Positions 24,075 through 32,027 of a stretch of 37,659 bases of DNA are shown here, piece by piece. The DNA comes from Gemmatimonadota bacterium (GTDB lineage Bacteria > Gemmatimonadota > Gemmatimonadetes > Palauibacterales > Palauibacteraceae). A model generated the notes under the pieces. That model was not told the origin of the DNA, made no database searches, and saw only the letters and a list, made by a program, of their open reading frames with translations. The DNA lies in NCBI GenBank assembly GCA_022825725.1, contig JAJDWE010000074.1, positions 1 through 37,659 on the forward strand, written 5' to 3'. The position numbers were made by a program, and so were the translations under genes. Positions within the stretch are counted from its first letter, which is position 1; the number at the start of each line of letters is the position of its first letter.

Positions 24075-24705
24075 GGGCGATACGCAGCAATTTCCGTACG
24101 ACGGCGCCCGGGTCCGGTGCGGACATTACGGTAGAGAGGACGGCGATGCCCGCGCCGGTTTCGAGTACCGCGGGCGCGTTTTGCAGCGTGATGCCGCCGA
24201 TTCCGAGACAGGGGAGGCCGCTGGCCTCCCGGACGAGCCGAACTCGGTCGGGGCCGATGGCTTCGTTGGCGAGACCGGGTTTTGAGCGCGTGCCGAACAC
24301 GGCCCCGACGCCCAGATAGTCCGCTCCTGCAGCCGCGGCGCGACGAGCGTCCTCGGGATCATCGGTGGAATAGCCGATGATGAAGCCCGGGGGGGCGATG
24401 TCACGGGCCGCCGGGAGGGGGAGGTCGTCCGGGCCGAGATGGACGCCGTCCGCGCCGGTGGCGAGCGCGACGTCCAGACGGTCGTTCACGATCAGGGCGG
24501 CGCCCGCGGACTTCGTGATCGCCCGGAGCCGCGCGGCGGTCGTGGTGAGCGCCCGGCTGTCCGCGGTCTTGTCGCGGAGCTGGATCGCGGGCGTCCCGGC
24601 GTCCAGACATTCGGCCACGACCCGCTCGAGCGGCTGGCCGCAGGCGGGCCGCGGGTGCGTGATCACCATCAGAGGCCAGCCATCGGACGTGGGCGAGCCG
24701 GGCAT
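24049..24705 (-). CDS. thiE: Thiamine-phosphate synthase ThiE
   Basis: ThiE joins the pyrimidine diphosphate (made by ThiD) to thiazole phosphate to give thiamine phosphate. The 218-residue product is a TIM barrel with QLRDK (diphosphate binding), LIVNDRLDVALATGADGVHLGPDDLP, and GVGAVFGTRSK followed by GIGGI, all classic motifs. The start is ATG 24705 with AGAAGGA just upstream; ATG 24669 (MVITHP) is an alternative that would remove 12 residues. The last eight or so codons (RGGEGCRR) and the stop lie inside copy 4 of the repeat, so the natural C-terminus seems to have been replaced. It is followed at its 5' side by mltG, 13 bp away, in the same orientation. Confidence 0.93.
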   Translation of the reverse strand: MPGSPTSDGWPLMVITHPRPACGQPLERVVAECLDAGTPAIQLRDKTADSRALTTTAARLRAITKSAGAALIVNDRLDVALATGADGVHLGPDDLPLPAARDIAPPGFIIGYSTDDPEDARRAAAAGADYLGVGAVFGTRSKPGLANEAIGPDRVRLVREASGLPCLGIGGITLQNAPAVLETGAGIAVLSTVMSAPDPGAVVRKLLRIARGGEGCRR

Positions 24706-24718
24706 GGTCCTTCTCGTC

Positions 24719-25750
24719 CTACCGTTCCGCCGGCTCGCGGTCGAGGCGTATCCGGTTTATCGCGTTGTTGTGCTCGCGCAGAGTCCGGGTGAATTCGTGC
24801 GAGCCGTCGTTTCGTGCCACAAAGAAGATGTACTCGTGGTCGGCGGGCCGGAGGGCGGCGTGCAGCGAGGCCGCGCCCGGCGAAGCGATGGGCCCGGGCG
24901 GCAGTCCCTGCTGCGTGTAGGTGTTGTAGGGGTGATCGGCGACGGAGTCGATGTCGCGGTAGAGCAGGCGCGCGCGCGGCTCGCCGAGGGCGTACTGCAC
25001 CGTGGGATCCGCCTGCAGCAGCATGTCGCGCTGAAGGCGGTTCCAGTAGACCCCCGCGACCACCGAACGCTCGTCGTCCCACCGGACTTCCTTCTCGACA
25101 ATGCTCGCGAGCGTCACGATCTCTCGTTCATCGAGGCCGAGCGCGGCAGCTTGAGCGCGCTCCTCCATCCCCCAGAAATCCCTGTACCGTCCGACGATCG
25201 CCCGGACGATGACCGGGAGTCCGACACCATCGGCGAATCGATACGTCTCCGGGAACAGGTACCCCTCCAGCGTGGGGCCCGGCACGCCCAGCTCCTCGAC
25301 CCGCTTCGGGTTCGTCAGATAGGCGAGGACGCTCGCGGTCGAATCGCCGACGTAGGCGGCCAGGCGTTCCGCCACCTGCGGGATCCGAAGACCCTCCGGG
25401 ATCGTGAGCGGCGTCGTAACGACGGCTCCGGTTCGGAGCACCTCGAGCAGGTAGGTGTACGAGGCGCCGTGCGGAATCTCGTACCGGCCGGCCTTCAGCT
25501 GCCGCCCCTGACCCTTGAGGCGCACGTACGCGTCGAAGATGCGGGGATGGAAGATCAGCTCCTGCGCCCGGAGCACGCCGGCGACCTCGAGCGACGCGGC
25601 GCCATCCGGGACGAGAACCTCGACCACCGACCCATCGGGAACGCCGCGGCCCCGGAACTCGACGGAGAAGAACCCGTATGCCACGGGCGCGAGGGCGGCG
25701 AGAGCGGCGAGGAGCAGGCGAACGCCCGTCCGTTTCGGCAGGAGTTTCAC
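24719..25750 (-). CDS. mltG: Endolytic murein transglycosylase MltG (YceG-like)
   Basis: MltG cleaves nascent glycan strands at the periplasmic face of the inner membrane and sets glycan length. The 343-residue product has an N-terminal signal anchor (about residues 10-28), a LysM-like region (about 40-95), and the catalytic YceG domain. The catalytic Glu is in the LASIVEKEV motif; GVYWNRLQRDMLLQADPTVQYALG and YNTYTQQGLPPGPIASPG are the other signature blocks. The GTG start at 25750 overlaps the ruvX stop by three bases. The pairing of ruvX and mltG is common in many bacteria, where the two form a conserved cluster. Confidence 0.95.
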   Translation of the reverse strand: MKLLPKRTGVRLLLAALAALAPVAYGFFSVEFRGRGVPDGSVVEVLVPDGAASLEVAGVLRAQELIFHPRIFDAYVRLKGQGRQLKAGRYEIPHGASYTYLLEVLRTGAVVTTPLTIPEGLRIPQVAERLAAYVGDSTASVLAYLTNPKRVEELGVPGPTLEGYLFPETYRFADGVGLPVIVRAIVGRYRDFWGMEERAQAAALGLDEREIVTLASIVEKEVRWDDERSVVAGVYWNRLQRDMLLQADPTVQYALGEPRARLLYRDIDSVADHPYNTYTQQGLPPGPIASPGAASLHAALRPADHEYIFFVARNDGSHEFTRTLREHNNAINRIRLDREPAER

Positions 25751-26211
25751 GGGCCTCGGGGGACGCCGGCACCGGCGGGGGCGCTGCGCAGGTAAGCGGC
25801 GAGCATCAGCGCCGCGGCCATTTCGTCCGTCCGGCCCTTCCGCCGCCGTCGGCCTCGAGGCGGATCCATGCTGAGGATCTCTCGTTCCGCCCGGGCGGTG
25901 GACAACCGCTCATCCCACTCGATCGTTCGTACTCCCGTCGCTTCCTCCAAAGCTCGGGCGAAGGCCCGCGCCTCTTCAGCCATCTCGCCTGCGGTCCCAT
26001 CCATCGAGAACGGAATACCCACGAGGATGCCGGACGGATCCATTTCCGCCACGAGTTCGGTCAGCGCGCCCGGGATCGCGGTTCCCGGAGCCCGTCGGTT
26101 GGGCCTCTCCACCACGCCGTGGGGCGCCGCGATCGTTTGTGTCGGATCCGTGACGGCCACCCCGATGCGGCGCCGGCCGTAGTCGAGCGCCATCAAACGA
26201 CCGCGGGGCAT
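25747..26211 (-). CDS. ruvX: RuvX/YqgF-type nuclease (pre-16S rRNA processing)
   Basis: The 154-residue product is an RNase H-fold nuclease of the YqgF family, implicated in maturation of the 16S rRNA 5' end and in recombination. Conserved acidic motifs are MALDYGRRRIGVAVTD near the start, ILVGIPFSMDGTAGEMAEEARAFA, WDERLSTARAE, and DEMAAALMLAAYL at the C-terminus. ATG 26211 was chosen: it begins two bases after the stop of the upstream gene and gives the family length; the longer frame would add 36 residues of unrelated sequence. The stop overlaps mltG. Confidence 0.93.
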   Translation of the reverse strand: MPRGRLMALDYGRRRIGVAVTDPTQTIAAPHGVVERPNRRAPGTAIPGALTELVAEMDPSGILVGIPFSMDGTAGEMAEEARAFARALEEATGVRTIEWDERLSTARAEREILSMDPPRGRRRRKGRTDEMAAALMLAAYLRSAPAGAGVPRGP

Positions 26212-26213
26212 GC

Positions 26214-26711
26214 TCAGTGCGCCTGGTCCCCGGCCCCCGATTGACCACCGATCCGCAGTCGTTCGATCGCCTCCGCGGATCCGAACACGAACCAGCATGG
26301 CTCCCCGCCGCCGCTGCATTGCACCTCGGCGACCTCCACCGCGCGGTCCGCCACACGGCTCAGAACGCCGCGCAACAGCGCGGCCGAAAAGTGGCAGCGG
26401 ACGTTCCCGGCCGTTGTGGCCTCCGGCGGGTCACGCCAGGCGATGGCGGCGGATGTTCCTCCCCCGGGCTTGAACGATATCGATCCGAGGCCCGCCTTCC
26501 GGAGGATCTCGTCGAGGAAAGCCCAGAACTCCGCTGCGGGAAGCGCGTCCGGCGAGTCGCCGAGGAGGGCGACGGCCTCCGCTCCCGTACGGTCCCCCGC
26601 CTCGTTCAACGCCGCGATACCGGCGTCGCCCAGGCTCGCGCAACGGTGAAAGAGATCCGCGAGGACCGATCTCGGCAGGATGACGGGAGGGACCTGCGTG
26701 GGGGTGATCAT
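26214..26711 (-). CDS. V4R-like domain protein of unknown function
   Basis: The 165-residue protein is not one I can name. Its second half (CHFSAALLRGVLSRVADRAVEVAEVQCSGGGEPCWFVFGSAEAIERL) resembles the V4R (4-vinyl reductase) small-molecule-binding domain, with the typical pair of cysteines spaced by a Gly-rich turn (CSGGGEPC) before an FxFG-like strand. The first half is helical with an Asp/Ala-rich segment. ATG 26711 was chosen as the first start giving a plausible N-terminus (MITPTQVPP); ATG 26762 and 26780 are further upstream but overlap the divergent nucleoside phosphorylase start. It ends two bases before ruvX, so the four genes from here to thiE are probably one transcript. Ligand and role are unknown. 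Confidence 0.6.
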   Translation of the reverse strand: MITPTQVPPVILPRSVLADLFHRCASLGDAGIAALNEAGDRTGAEAVALLGDSPDALPAAEFWAFLDEILRKAGLGSISFKPGGGTSAAIAWRDPPEATTAGNVRCHFSAALLRGVLSRVADRAVEVAEVQCSGGGEPCWFVFGSAEAIERLRIGGQSGAGDQAH

Positions 26712-26760
26712 CGGCAAAAAAGCTAGACAGGGGGCCGGGGGCGGACAAGGTTGGCGCCCC

Positions 26761-28062
26761 ATGCTCCCCACCCGGATCATCGAGAGGAAGCGAGACGGCG
26801 GGCGGCTCTCTTCCGACGAACTCGCGGCCTTCCTGCGCGCTTATCTTCAGGGAGACGTCGCCGAGTATCAGATGTCCGCCTTCCTCATGGCCGCGTTCAT
26901 CCGCGGGCTGGATCCCGCCGAGCTCTCCGTGCTCCTGCGAGAGATCATCGACTCCGGGGCGCGACTGCGGTTCGAGGACGATGGTCCGCCGCCGGTCGAC
27001 AAGCACTCCACCGGCGGCGTCGGCGACAAGGTCTCGCTCATCCTGGCGCCGCTCCTGGCCGAAGCCGGACTTCGCGTCCCCATGATGTCGGGCCGCGGTC
27101 TCGGACATACCGGGGGGACGCTGGACAAGCTCGAGGCGATCCCCGGCTTCGACGTGTCCGTGGACCTGGGACGATTCCGGGCCATTCTCGATGAGGTCGG
27201 GTGCGCGATGATCGGCCAGACGAAGGAAATCGCGCCGCTCGACGGACGTCTCTACGCCCTCCGGGATGTGACGGGAACCGTGCCTTCACCACCCCTGATC
27301 GCGGCCTCGATCGTTTCCAAGAAAGTCGCGGAAGGGATCGGGGCGCTCGTGCTCGACGTGAAGTGCGGGCGTGGCGCCTTCATCACCGAGCTTGAGCAGG
27401 CGCGTGGGCTGGCGCGGACCATGGTCGACCTCGCGGCCGCCGAGGGGGTGCGGACCAGCGCGCTTCTCACCGCTATGAACGCCCCCCTGGGTCGCACCGT
27501 CGGCAACGCGCTGGAGGTGCGCGAGGCGATCGAGACGTTGAGAGGCGGAGGGCCTGCGGATCTGCGCGAAGTCACTCTCGCGCTGAGCGCCGAGCTGCTC
27601 GTCTCCGTCGGTCGCGCCCCCGATGCCGAAGAGGCTGGGGCGGAACTCGGCGCGATCCTGGATGGCGGGGCCGCGCTCGAGCGCTTCGTGCGGCTCATCG
27701 AGATTCAGGGAGGGGATCCGAGGGTAGCCGACGACCCCGGGCGCCTCCCCACGGCCCCGCTCCGCGAACCCTTCCGATCCCCCGGCTCCGGCTGGCTGGA
27801 TGTCCACGCTCGCAGGGTGGGCGTCGCCTCTGTGGAACTCGGGGCCGGTCGCCGGCGCGTCGAGGATGCGGTGGATCCGAGGGTGGGGTTCGAGTTTCAC
27901 CGCCGCGCCGGCGACCGAGTTTCCGAAGGCGAGTCTCTCGTCACCGTACACGCGGCGGACGCGGCGGGCGCCGCGACGGCCTACCACCGCCTCTCGGACG
28001 CGATCCGGGTCTCTCCGGAGCCACCCGCGCCCCAACCGCTGATTCTGGAGCGGATCGCCTGA
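26761..28062 (+). CDS. deoA: Pyrimidine-nucleoside / thymidine phosphorylase
   Basis: The enzyme splits thymidine, deoxyuridine or uridine with phosphate to the base and (deoxy)ribose 1-phosphate. The 433-residue product has the full type II nucleoside phosphorylase layout: helical N-terminal domain (about 1-65), glycosyltransferase domain with KHSTGGVGDK, the signature MMSGRGLGHTGGTLDKLEAIPGF, SKKVAEG, and a C-terminal PYNP domain with RRVEDAVDPRVGFEFHRRAGDRV. Whether it prefers thymidine (deoA) or both pyrimidines (pdp) cannot be told. ATG 26761 gives the classic N-terminus; the frame runs 81 bases further upstream, over the divergent gene. It is separated from that gene by 49 bp. The stop converges on the penicillin-binding protein gene (4-bp gap). 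Confidence 0.94.
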   Translation: MLPTRIIERKRDGGRLSSDELAAFLRAYLQGDVAEYQMSAFLMAAFIRGLDPAELSVLLREIIDSGARLRFEDDGPPPVDKHSTGGVGDKVSLILAPLLAEAGLRVPMMSGRGLGHTGGTLDKLEAIPGFDVSVDLGRFRAILDEVGCAMIGQTKEIAPLDGRLYALRDVTGTVPSPPLIAASIVSKKVAEGIGALVLDVKCGRGAFITELEQARGLARTMVDLAAAEGVRTSALLTAMNAPLGRTVGNALEVREAIETLRGGGPADLREVTLALSAELLVSVGRAPDAEEAGAELGAILDGGAALERFVRLIEIQGGDPRVADDPGRLPTAPLREPFRSPGSGWLDVHARRVGVASVELGAGRRRVEDAVDPRVGFEFHRRAGDRVSEGESLVTVHAADAAGAATAYHRLSDAIRVSPEPPAPQPLILERIA

Positions 28063-28066
28063 ACGG

Positions 28067-30235
28067 CTAGTGTCGCGCGAAATCTCGCCCGCCGGGGCCG
28101 TGCCCGCTCCACGGACCGTGCTCGTCGCACGTCTCGGTCGGTTCCGTCCCCTCGAGGTAGATCTCCACATAACTGGCTTCCACCGGGCACCAGCGCGTGG
28201 ACAGCAACCCCGTGGTCTCGTCCACGATCCGCTCGATGAGGCCGGGTGGCCGCTCCCACGGGTCGGGGTGTTCGTGCGTCTCGTAGTAGTGAGCGAGCAC
28301 CGCGGCTCCGACCGGCGCCGCCGTGCCTCCGCCCGTGGCGCCGTTGTAGATGCGGCGCGGCCGGTCGAGCCCGATCCACGTCGTCGTCACGAGGTCCGGC
28401 GTGAATCCGACGAACCAGGTGTTGGTCGCATCGTTCGTCGTTCCCGTTTTGCCCGCCACCGGAACGGAGAAGGGAATCGCATAGCGAGATCTCACCGCCA
28501 GCGTCCCGGTCCCCCGGTCCACCGCATCACGCAGCATCGACTGGGCGATCCAGGCGATGTCCGGCTCCAGTACCCGCTCACGCTGGACCCGGCTCTCCCA
28601 GAGCACGCGGCCGTCCTTGCTCTCCACGCGGAGAATCGACCGGGGAGAGACCCGGACGCCGAGGTTCGCGAAGGTGCTGTAGGCGCTGGCGATCTCGATC
28701 GGACGAACGTCCATCGAACCGATCGCGGCCGACGGCACCCGCGGGACATTCGATGAGATGCCCATGCGCTCGGCCATCTGCGCGAACGACTCCTCGCCGA
28801 CGCGCTGCCCCAGCTTGACCGCCACGATGTTGATCGACCGGGCCAGCGCTCGCCGCAGGGTCAGCGGGCCCTTGAAGTCGTTGTCGAAGTTGCGCGGCGC
28901 GTAGGGATCGCCGCCGACATTCTCGAGGTAGTACGGCTGGTCGTAGATGATCTCCGATGCCGGGATGCCGGCCGCGATCGCCGTCGCGAAGACGAACGGC
29001 TTGAACACGGAACCCGGCTGCCGGATGGCCTGGGTCGCGCGGTTGAACTCGGAGTCGCCGAAATCGCGCCCGCCCACCATCGCGCGCACGTCGCCGGTCG
29101 CCGCGTCCAGCGCGATGAACATCCCCTGCACGTACGGCATCTCCGCGCCTCCGCGGCTCACCTGGTACAGGCTGTCGGGCGGCCACGCCCGCACTTCCTC
29201 GAAGGTGACGCCGGAATAGGCCGGGTGGCGGTCCACCCACTCCAGCTGGGCGAGGAGCGCCGAGTCCGCGACCGACTGGAGATCCGGGTCGAGCGTCGTG
29301 TAGACGCGAAACCCCTTCTCGTAGATGTCGGTGCCGTATCGATCGTAGAGCCGCTGTCGCACCCATTCCACGAAGTAGGGCGCGTCCTGCTCGATGCGGG
29401 CTCCCCTCGCGAGTTCCAGCGGGTAAGCCTTCGCGGCCTCGGCGTCCTCGATGCTCACGAGGCCCTGCGCGGCCATCAGTTCAAGGACGAGATTGCGCCG
29501 TCCAATGGCCCGCTCGGGGCGCCGGATCGGGTTGTACCCCGCCGGATTCCGCGGGATGGCCGCGAGCAGCGCCGCCTCCGGCAGATTGAGCTGCGCAGCG
29601 GTCTTTCCGAAGTAGCGCTCCGCCGCGGCCTGGACCCCGAACACCCCGTCGAAATTGATCTGGTTGAGGTAGGCCTCGAGGATCTCCCACTTGCTGTACG
29701 CGCGCTCGAGATCGATCGCGACCCGCATCTCGCGCAGCTTCCTCCGGATGCTGATGTCGCGCCGGTTCACGGAACTCTCGAACATGTTGCCCGCGAGCTG
29801 CTGTGTGATCGAACTGCCGCCCGCGGCCCCGTACCCCCTCATCAGGAAATCGAAGAAGGCCCGGGTCGTCCGCAGCGGATCCACCCCGGCGTGCCCCCAG
29901 AAACGCTTGTCCTCGACGGCGATGAAGGCGTTGTACACATGGCGCGGAAGCGCCTCCATCCGGATGGGCGTCCGCCGTTCGATGGCGAGTTCCGCGAGGA
30001 GCGATCCGTCCGCCGCGAAGAGTTTCGTCGCTTCCCTGGGTTCGAAGGCGTAGATCTGGGCGATGGAGGGACACTCGTCGCACACGTGCGTCCACCCGCG
30101 CCACGCTACCCCCGCACCCAGTCCGCCGCCGATCAGAACCGCGAGCACCAGAGCCCGCCGCACGTAGCTCCGCTTCCGGGGCGTCCGCGTTTTCGCGCCC
30201 CGCGACCGGCGCGCGCCTCGTCGTCGACGGATCAT
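28067..30235 (-). CDS. Class A penicillin-binding protein (PBP1A type)
   Basis: The bifunctional enzyme polymerises lipid II and cross-links peptidoglycan in the periplasm, anchored in the inner membrane. A basic N-terminal tail precedes a transmembrane helix (ALVLAVLIGGGLGAGVAW). The GT51 transglycosylase domain follows with AVEDKRFWGHAGVDPLR (catalytic Glu), GGSSITQQLAGNMF, and NQINFDGVFGVQAAAERYFGK. The transpeptidase domain has the SxxK motif in QPGSVFKPF, the SxN motif in RSINIVAVKLG, and KTGTTNDATNTWFVGFTPD. The C-terminal tail is Cys-, Gly- and His-rich and not assigned. The start is ATG 30235 with a G-rich ribosome-binding site, giving 722 residues; GTG 30277 would add 14. A TAGAAT element at 30305-30310 (minus strand) may be its -10. 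Confidence 0.95.
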   Translation of the reverse strand: MIRRRRGARRSRGAKTRTPRKRSYVRRALVLAVLIGGGLGAGVAWRGWTHVCDECPSIAQIYAFEPREATKLFAADGSLLAELAIERRTPIRMEALPRHVYNAFIAVEDKRFWGHAGVDPLRTTRAFFDFLMRGYGAAGGSSITQQLAGNMFESSVNRRDISIRRKLREMRVAIDLERAYSKWEILEAYLNQINFDGVFGVQAAAERYFGKTAAQLNLPEAALLAAIPRNPAGYNPIRRPERAIGRRNLVLELMAAQGLVSIEDAEAAKAYPLELARGARIEQDAPYFVEWVRQRLYDRYGTDIYEKGFRVYTTLDPDLQSVADSALLAQLEWVDRHPAYSGVTFEEVRAWPPDSLYQVSRGGAEMPYVQGMFIALDAATGDVRAMVGGRDFGDSEFNRATQAIRQPGSVFKPFVFATAIAAGIPASEIIYDQPYYLENVGGDPYAPRNFDNDFKGPLTLRRALARSINIVAVKLGQRVGEESFAQMAERMGISSNVPRVPSAAIGSMDVRPIEIASAYSTFANLGVRVSPRSILRVESKDGRVLWESRVQRERVLEPDIAWIAQSMLRDAVDRGTGTLAVRSRYAIPFSVPVAGKTGTTNDATNTWFVGFTPDLVTTTWIGLDRPRRIYNGATGGGTAAPVGAAVLAHYYETHEHPDPWERPPGLIERIVDETTGLLSTRWCPVEASYVEIYLEGTEPTETCDEHGPWSGHGPGGRDFARH

Positions 30236-30379
30236 CCCCGTTCCCCCCCTGCGTTCTCCCGGCCGTTCACTCTTCACCCCTCGCGTCGAACCGCCGATGG
30301 TCCGATTCTATCGTCACGCCGTCCCCGGCGGGAGCGACCCGCGACGGGACGATAGGGAATATACCGACACCAGGCGCAG

Positions 30380-31594
30380 ATGTTTCTCCCCGTAGACGAA
30401 CAGATCCGCCGGATCCGGGCGGGGGCCGAGTCCATCGTCCCCGAAGACGAACTCGTGGCCAAGCTCGAGCGTTCGGCGCGAGAGGATCGGCCTCTCCTTA
30501 TTAAACAGGGGTTCGATCCGACCCGGCCCGATCTCCACATCGGCCACGGCGTGTCGATCCACAAGCTGCGGACATTCCAGGAACTCGGCCACCGCGTGGT
30601 CTTCGTGATGGGCGACTTCACGGCCCGCGTGGGCGACCCGAGCGGAAGGGACGAGACGCGGCCGATGCTGTCCGAAGGAGAGATCGAGTCGAACCTGGCC
30701 ACCTACGAGGACCAGCTGTTCCGCATCCTCGACCCGGAGGCGACGGAGATCCGGAAGAACAGCGAATGGCTCGCCGGCCTCGCGCTGGCGGACATCCTGC
30801 GGCTGACCTCGCAGTACACCGTCGCCCGCATGCTCGAACGCGACGACTTCGCCGCGCGTCACCGGGAGGGTCGTCCCATCAGCCTCGTCGAATTCCTCTA
30901 TCCGATGATGCAGGCGTACGATTCCGTCGCGCTGCGGGCCGACGTCGAACTCGGGGGCACCGATCAGCGGTTCAACCTGCTGCTGGGAAGAACGCTTCAG
31001 GAGCGCGCGGGCCAGGAGCCTCAGGTGTGCCTCATCATGCCGCTTCTGCGCGGGACCGACGGGCATCGGAAGATGTCCAAGAGCTACGGCAACTACGTCG
31101 GTATCGCGATGGAGGTGGGAGAGACCTTCGGGCGAGTGATGTCGATCCCGGATACGCTGCTCGACGAGTGGCTCGTACTCGTATCGAGCGCCTCCGGCGA
31201 GGCGCTCGCGACCCGCCGCGATCAGGCGGAGACCGATCCGCTCGCCGCCAAGCGATGGCTGGCCGGGGACCTCGTGGCCCGCTACCACGGCGCGGCGGCG
31301 GCCGACGAGGCACGGGAAGCGTTCGACCGCCTGCACCGGCGCCGGGAGGTGCCGGAGGATGTCCCTGCCGTATCGCTCTCGCTCGGAAGGCAGGAAACGC
31401 TCTGGATCGCGCACATCCTTCGCGATTCGGGGCTCGCGGCTTCCTCGTCGGAGGCGGGTCGCCTCATACGCCAGGGCGCGGTGCGGGTGGACGGCAGCGT
31501 GATCCGGGAGGGCGACCTCCGTCTGGGAGCGGGCGAGTATCTCGTGCAGCGGGGCAAGCGAACCTTCGCGCGGGTCTCTCTAGCAGATTGCTAG
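30380..31594 (+). CDS. tyrS: Tyrosyl-tRNA synthetase
   Basis: The enzyme charges tRNA-Tyr. The 404-residue product carries the class I motifs HIGH (53-56, in DPTRPDLHIGHG) and KMSKS (231-235, in HRKMSKSYGN), the tyrosine-binding block EFLYPMMQAYDSVALRADVELGGTDQRFN, and a C-terminal S4 RNA-binding domain (from about residue 338, SSSEAGRLIRQGAVRVDG). The GFDPTRPDLHIGH form puts it in the TyrZ-like group rather than with E. coli TyrS. ATG 30380 lies 144 bp from the divergent PBP start. No T-box leader was seen upstream. Confidence 0.96.
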   Translation: MFLPVDEQIRRIRAGAESIVPEDELVAKLERSAREDRPLLIKQGFDPTRPDLHIGHGVSIHKLRTFQELGHRVVFVMGDFTARVGDPSGRDETRPMLSEGEIESNLATYEDQLFRILDPEATEIRKNSEWLAGLALADILRLTSQYTVARMLERDDFAARHREGRPISLVEFLYPMMQAYDSVALRADVELGGTDQRFNLLLGRTLQERAGQEPQVCLIMPLLRGTDGHRKMSKSYGNYVGIAMEVGETFGRVMSIPDTLLDEWLVLVSSASGEALATRRDQAETDPLAAKRWLAGDLVARYHGAAAADEAREAFDRLHRRREVPEDVPAVSLSLGRQETLWIAHILRDSGLAASSSEAGRLIRQGAVRVDGSVIREGDLRLGAGEYLVQRGKRTFARVSLADC

Positions 31595-32027
31595 GGCCCT
31601 GAAGTCCCGGGTTTCACGAGCCCGAGTGGCCCCGCACGGGGTCCCGCAGCGGTCCCTCCGAGGGTCTTGCACGCGCCGAAGTCGGCGCTCATGTTGACCG
31701 GTCCCGTTCGTCGGGGGAGTTGCGGGTGTGCGCCGAAAGGGCGCACGCCGCATGTGGGAATCGTCGAGCTTCGGAGTGTGACGGAGAGCGCGGTTTCGGC
31801 TCGCTGCTCGTGGCGCATCCGAGATTGCGGCGCCCGGTGCGTCGCAAAACGGTTCCGCCAATCGTTGTAAAGGAGTAGTGACACGACACGACGCGCAGGT
31901 AACGACGATCGGAAAGCTCTTTTGGTTGGTCTCGACGCGGTGTACTGACCCGGCCGCGTCGGGCGGGGGTTCGGCCCTCGAACAGGTTCGGGTCGCAGAG
32001 GATCCCACTGCCACAGGAGGGAGATCC
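31595..32027. other. 433-bp non-coding leader region between tyrS and susC
   Basis: No gene is credible here. A 32-base hairpin lies at 31721-31752: TGCGG pairs with CCGCA and GTGCGCC with GGCGCAC around a GAAAG loop, with no T-run. A second, imperfect GGCCCCG/CGGGGTCC stem lies at 31628-31644 just after tyrS. No clear -35/-10 pair was found. The last 50 bp resemble the region before the second susC copy (a GGTTCGGGTCGC-like stretch, then a purine-rich ribosome-binding region and ATCCATG). Confidence 0.55.

Noticed and set aside
31878-32027. GTG 31878 as the start of susC
   Set aside because: The extension lacks signal-peptide features; ATG 32028 has a perfect AGGAGG and opens the signal peptide, which is repeated at the second susC.
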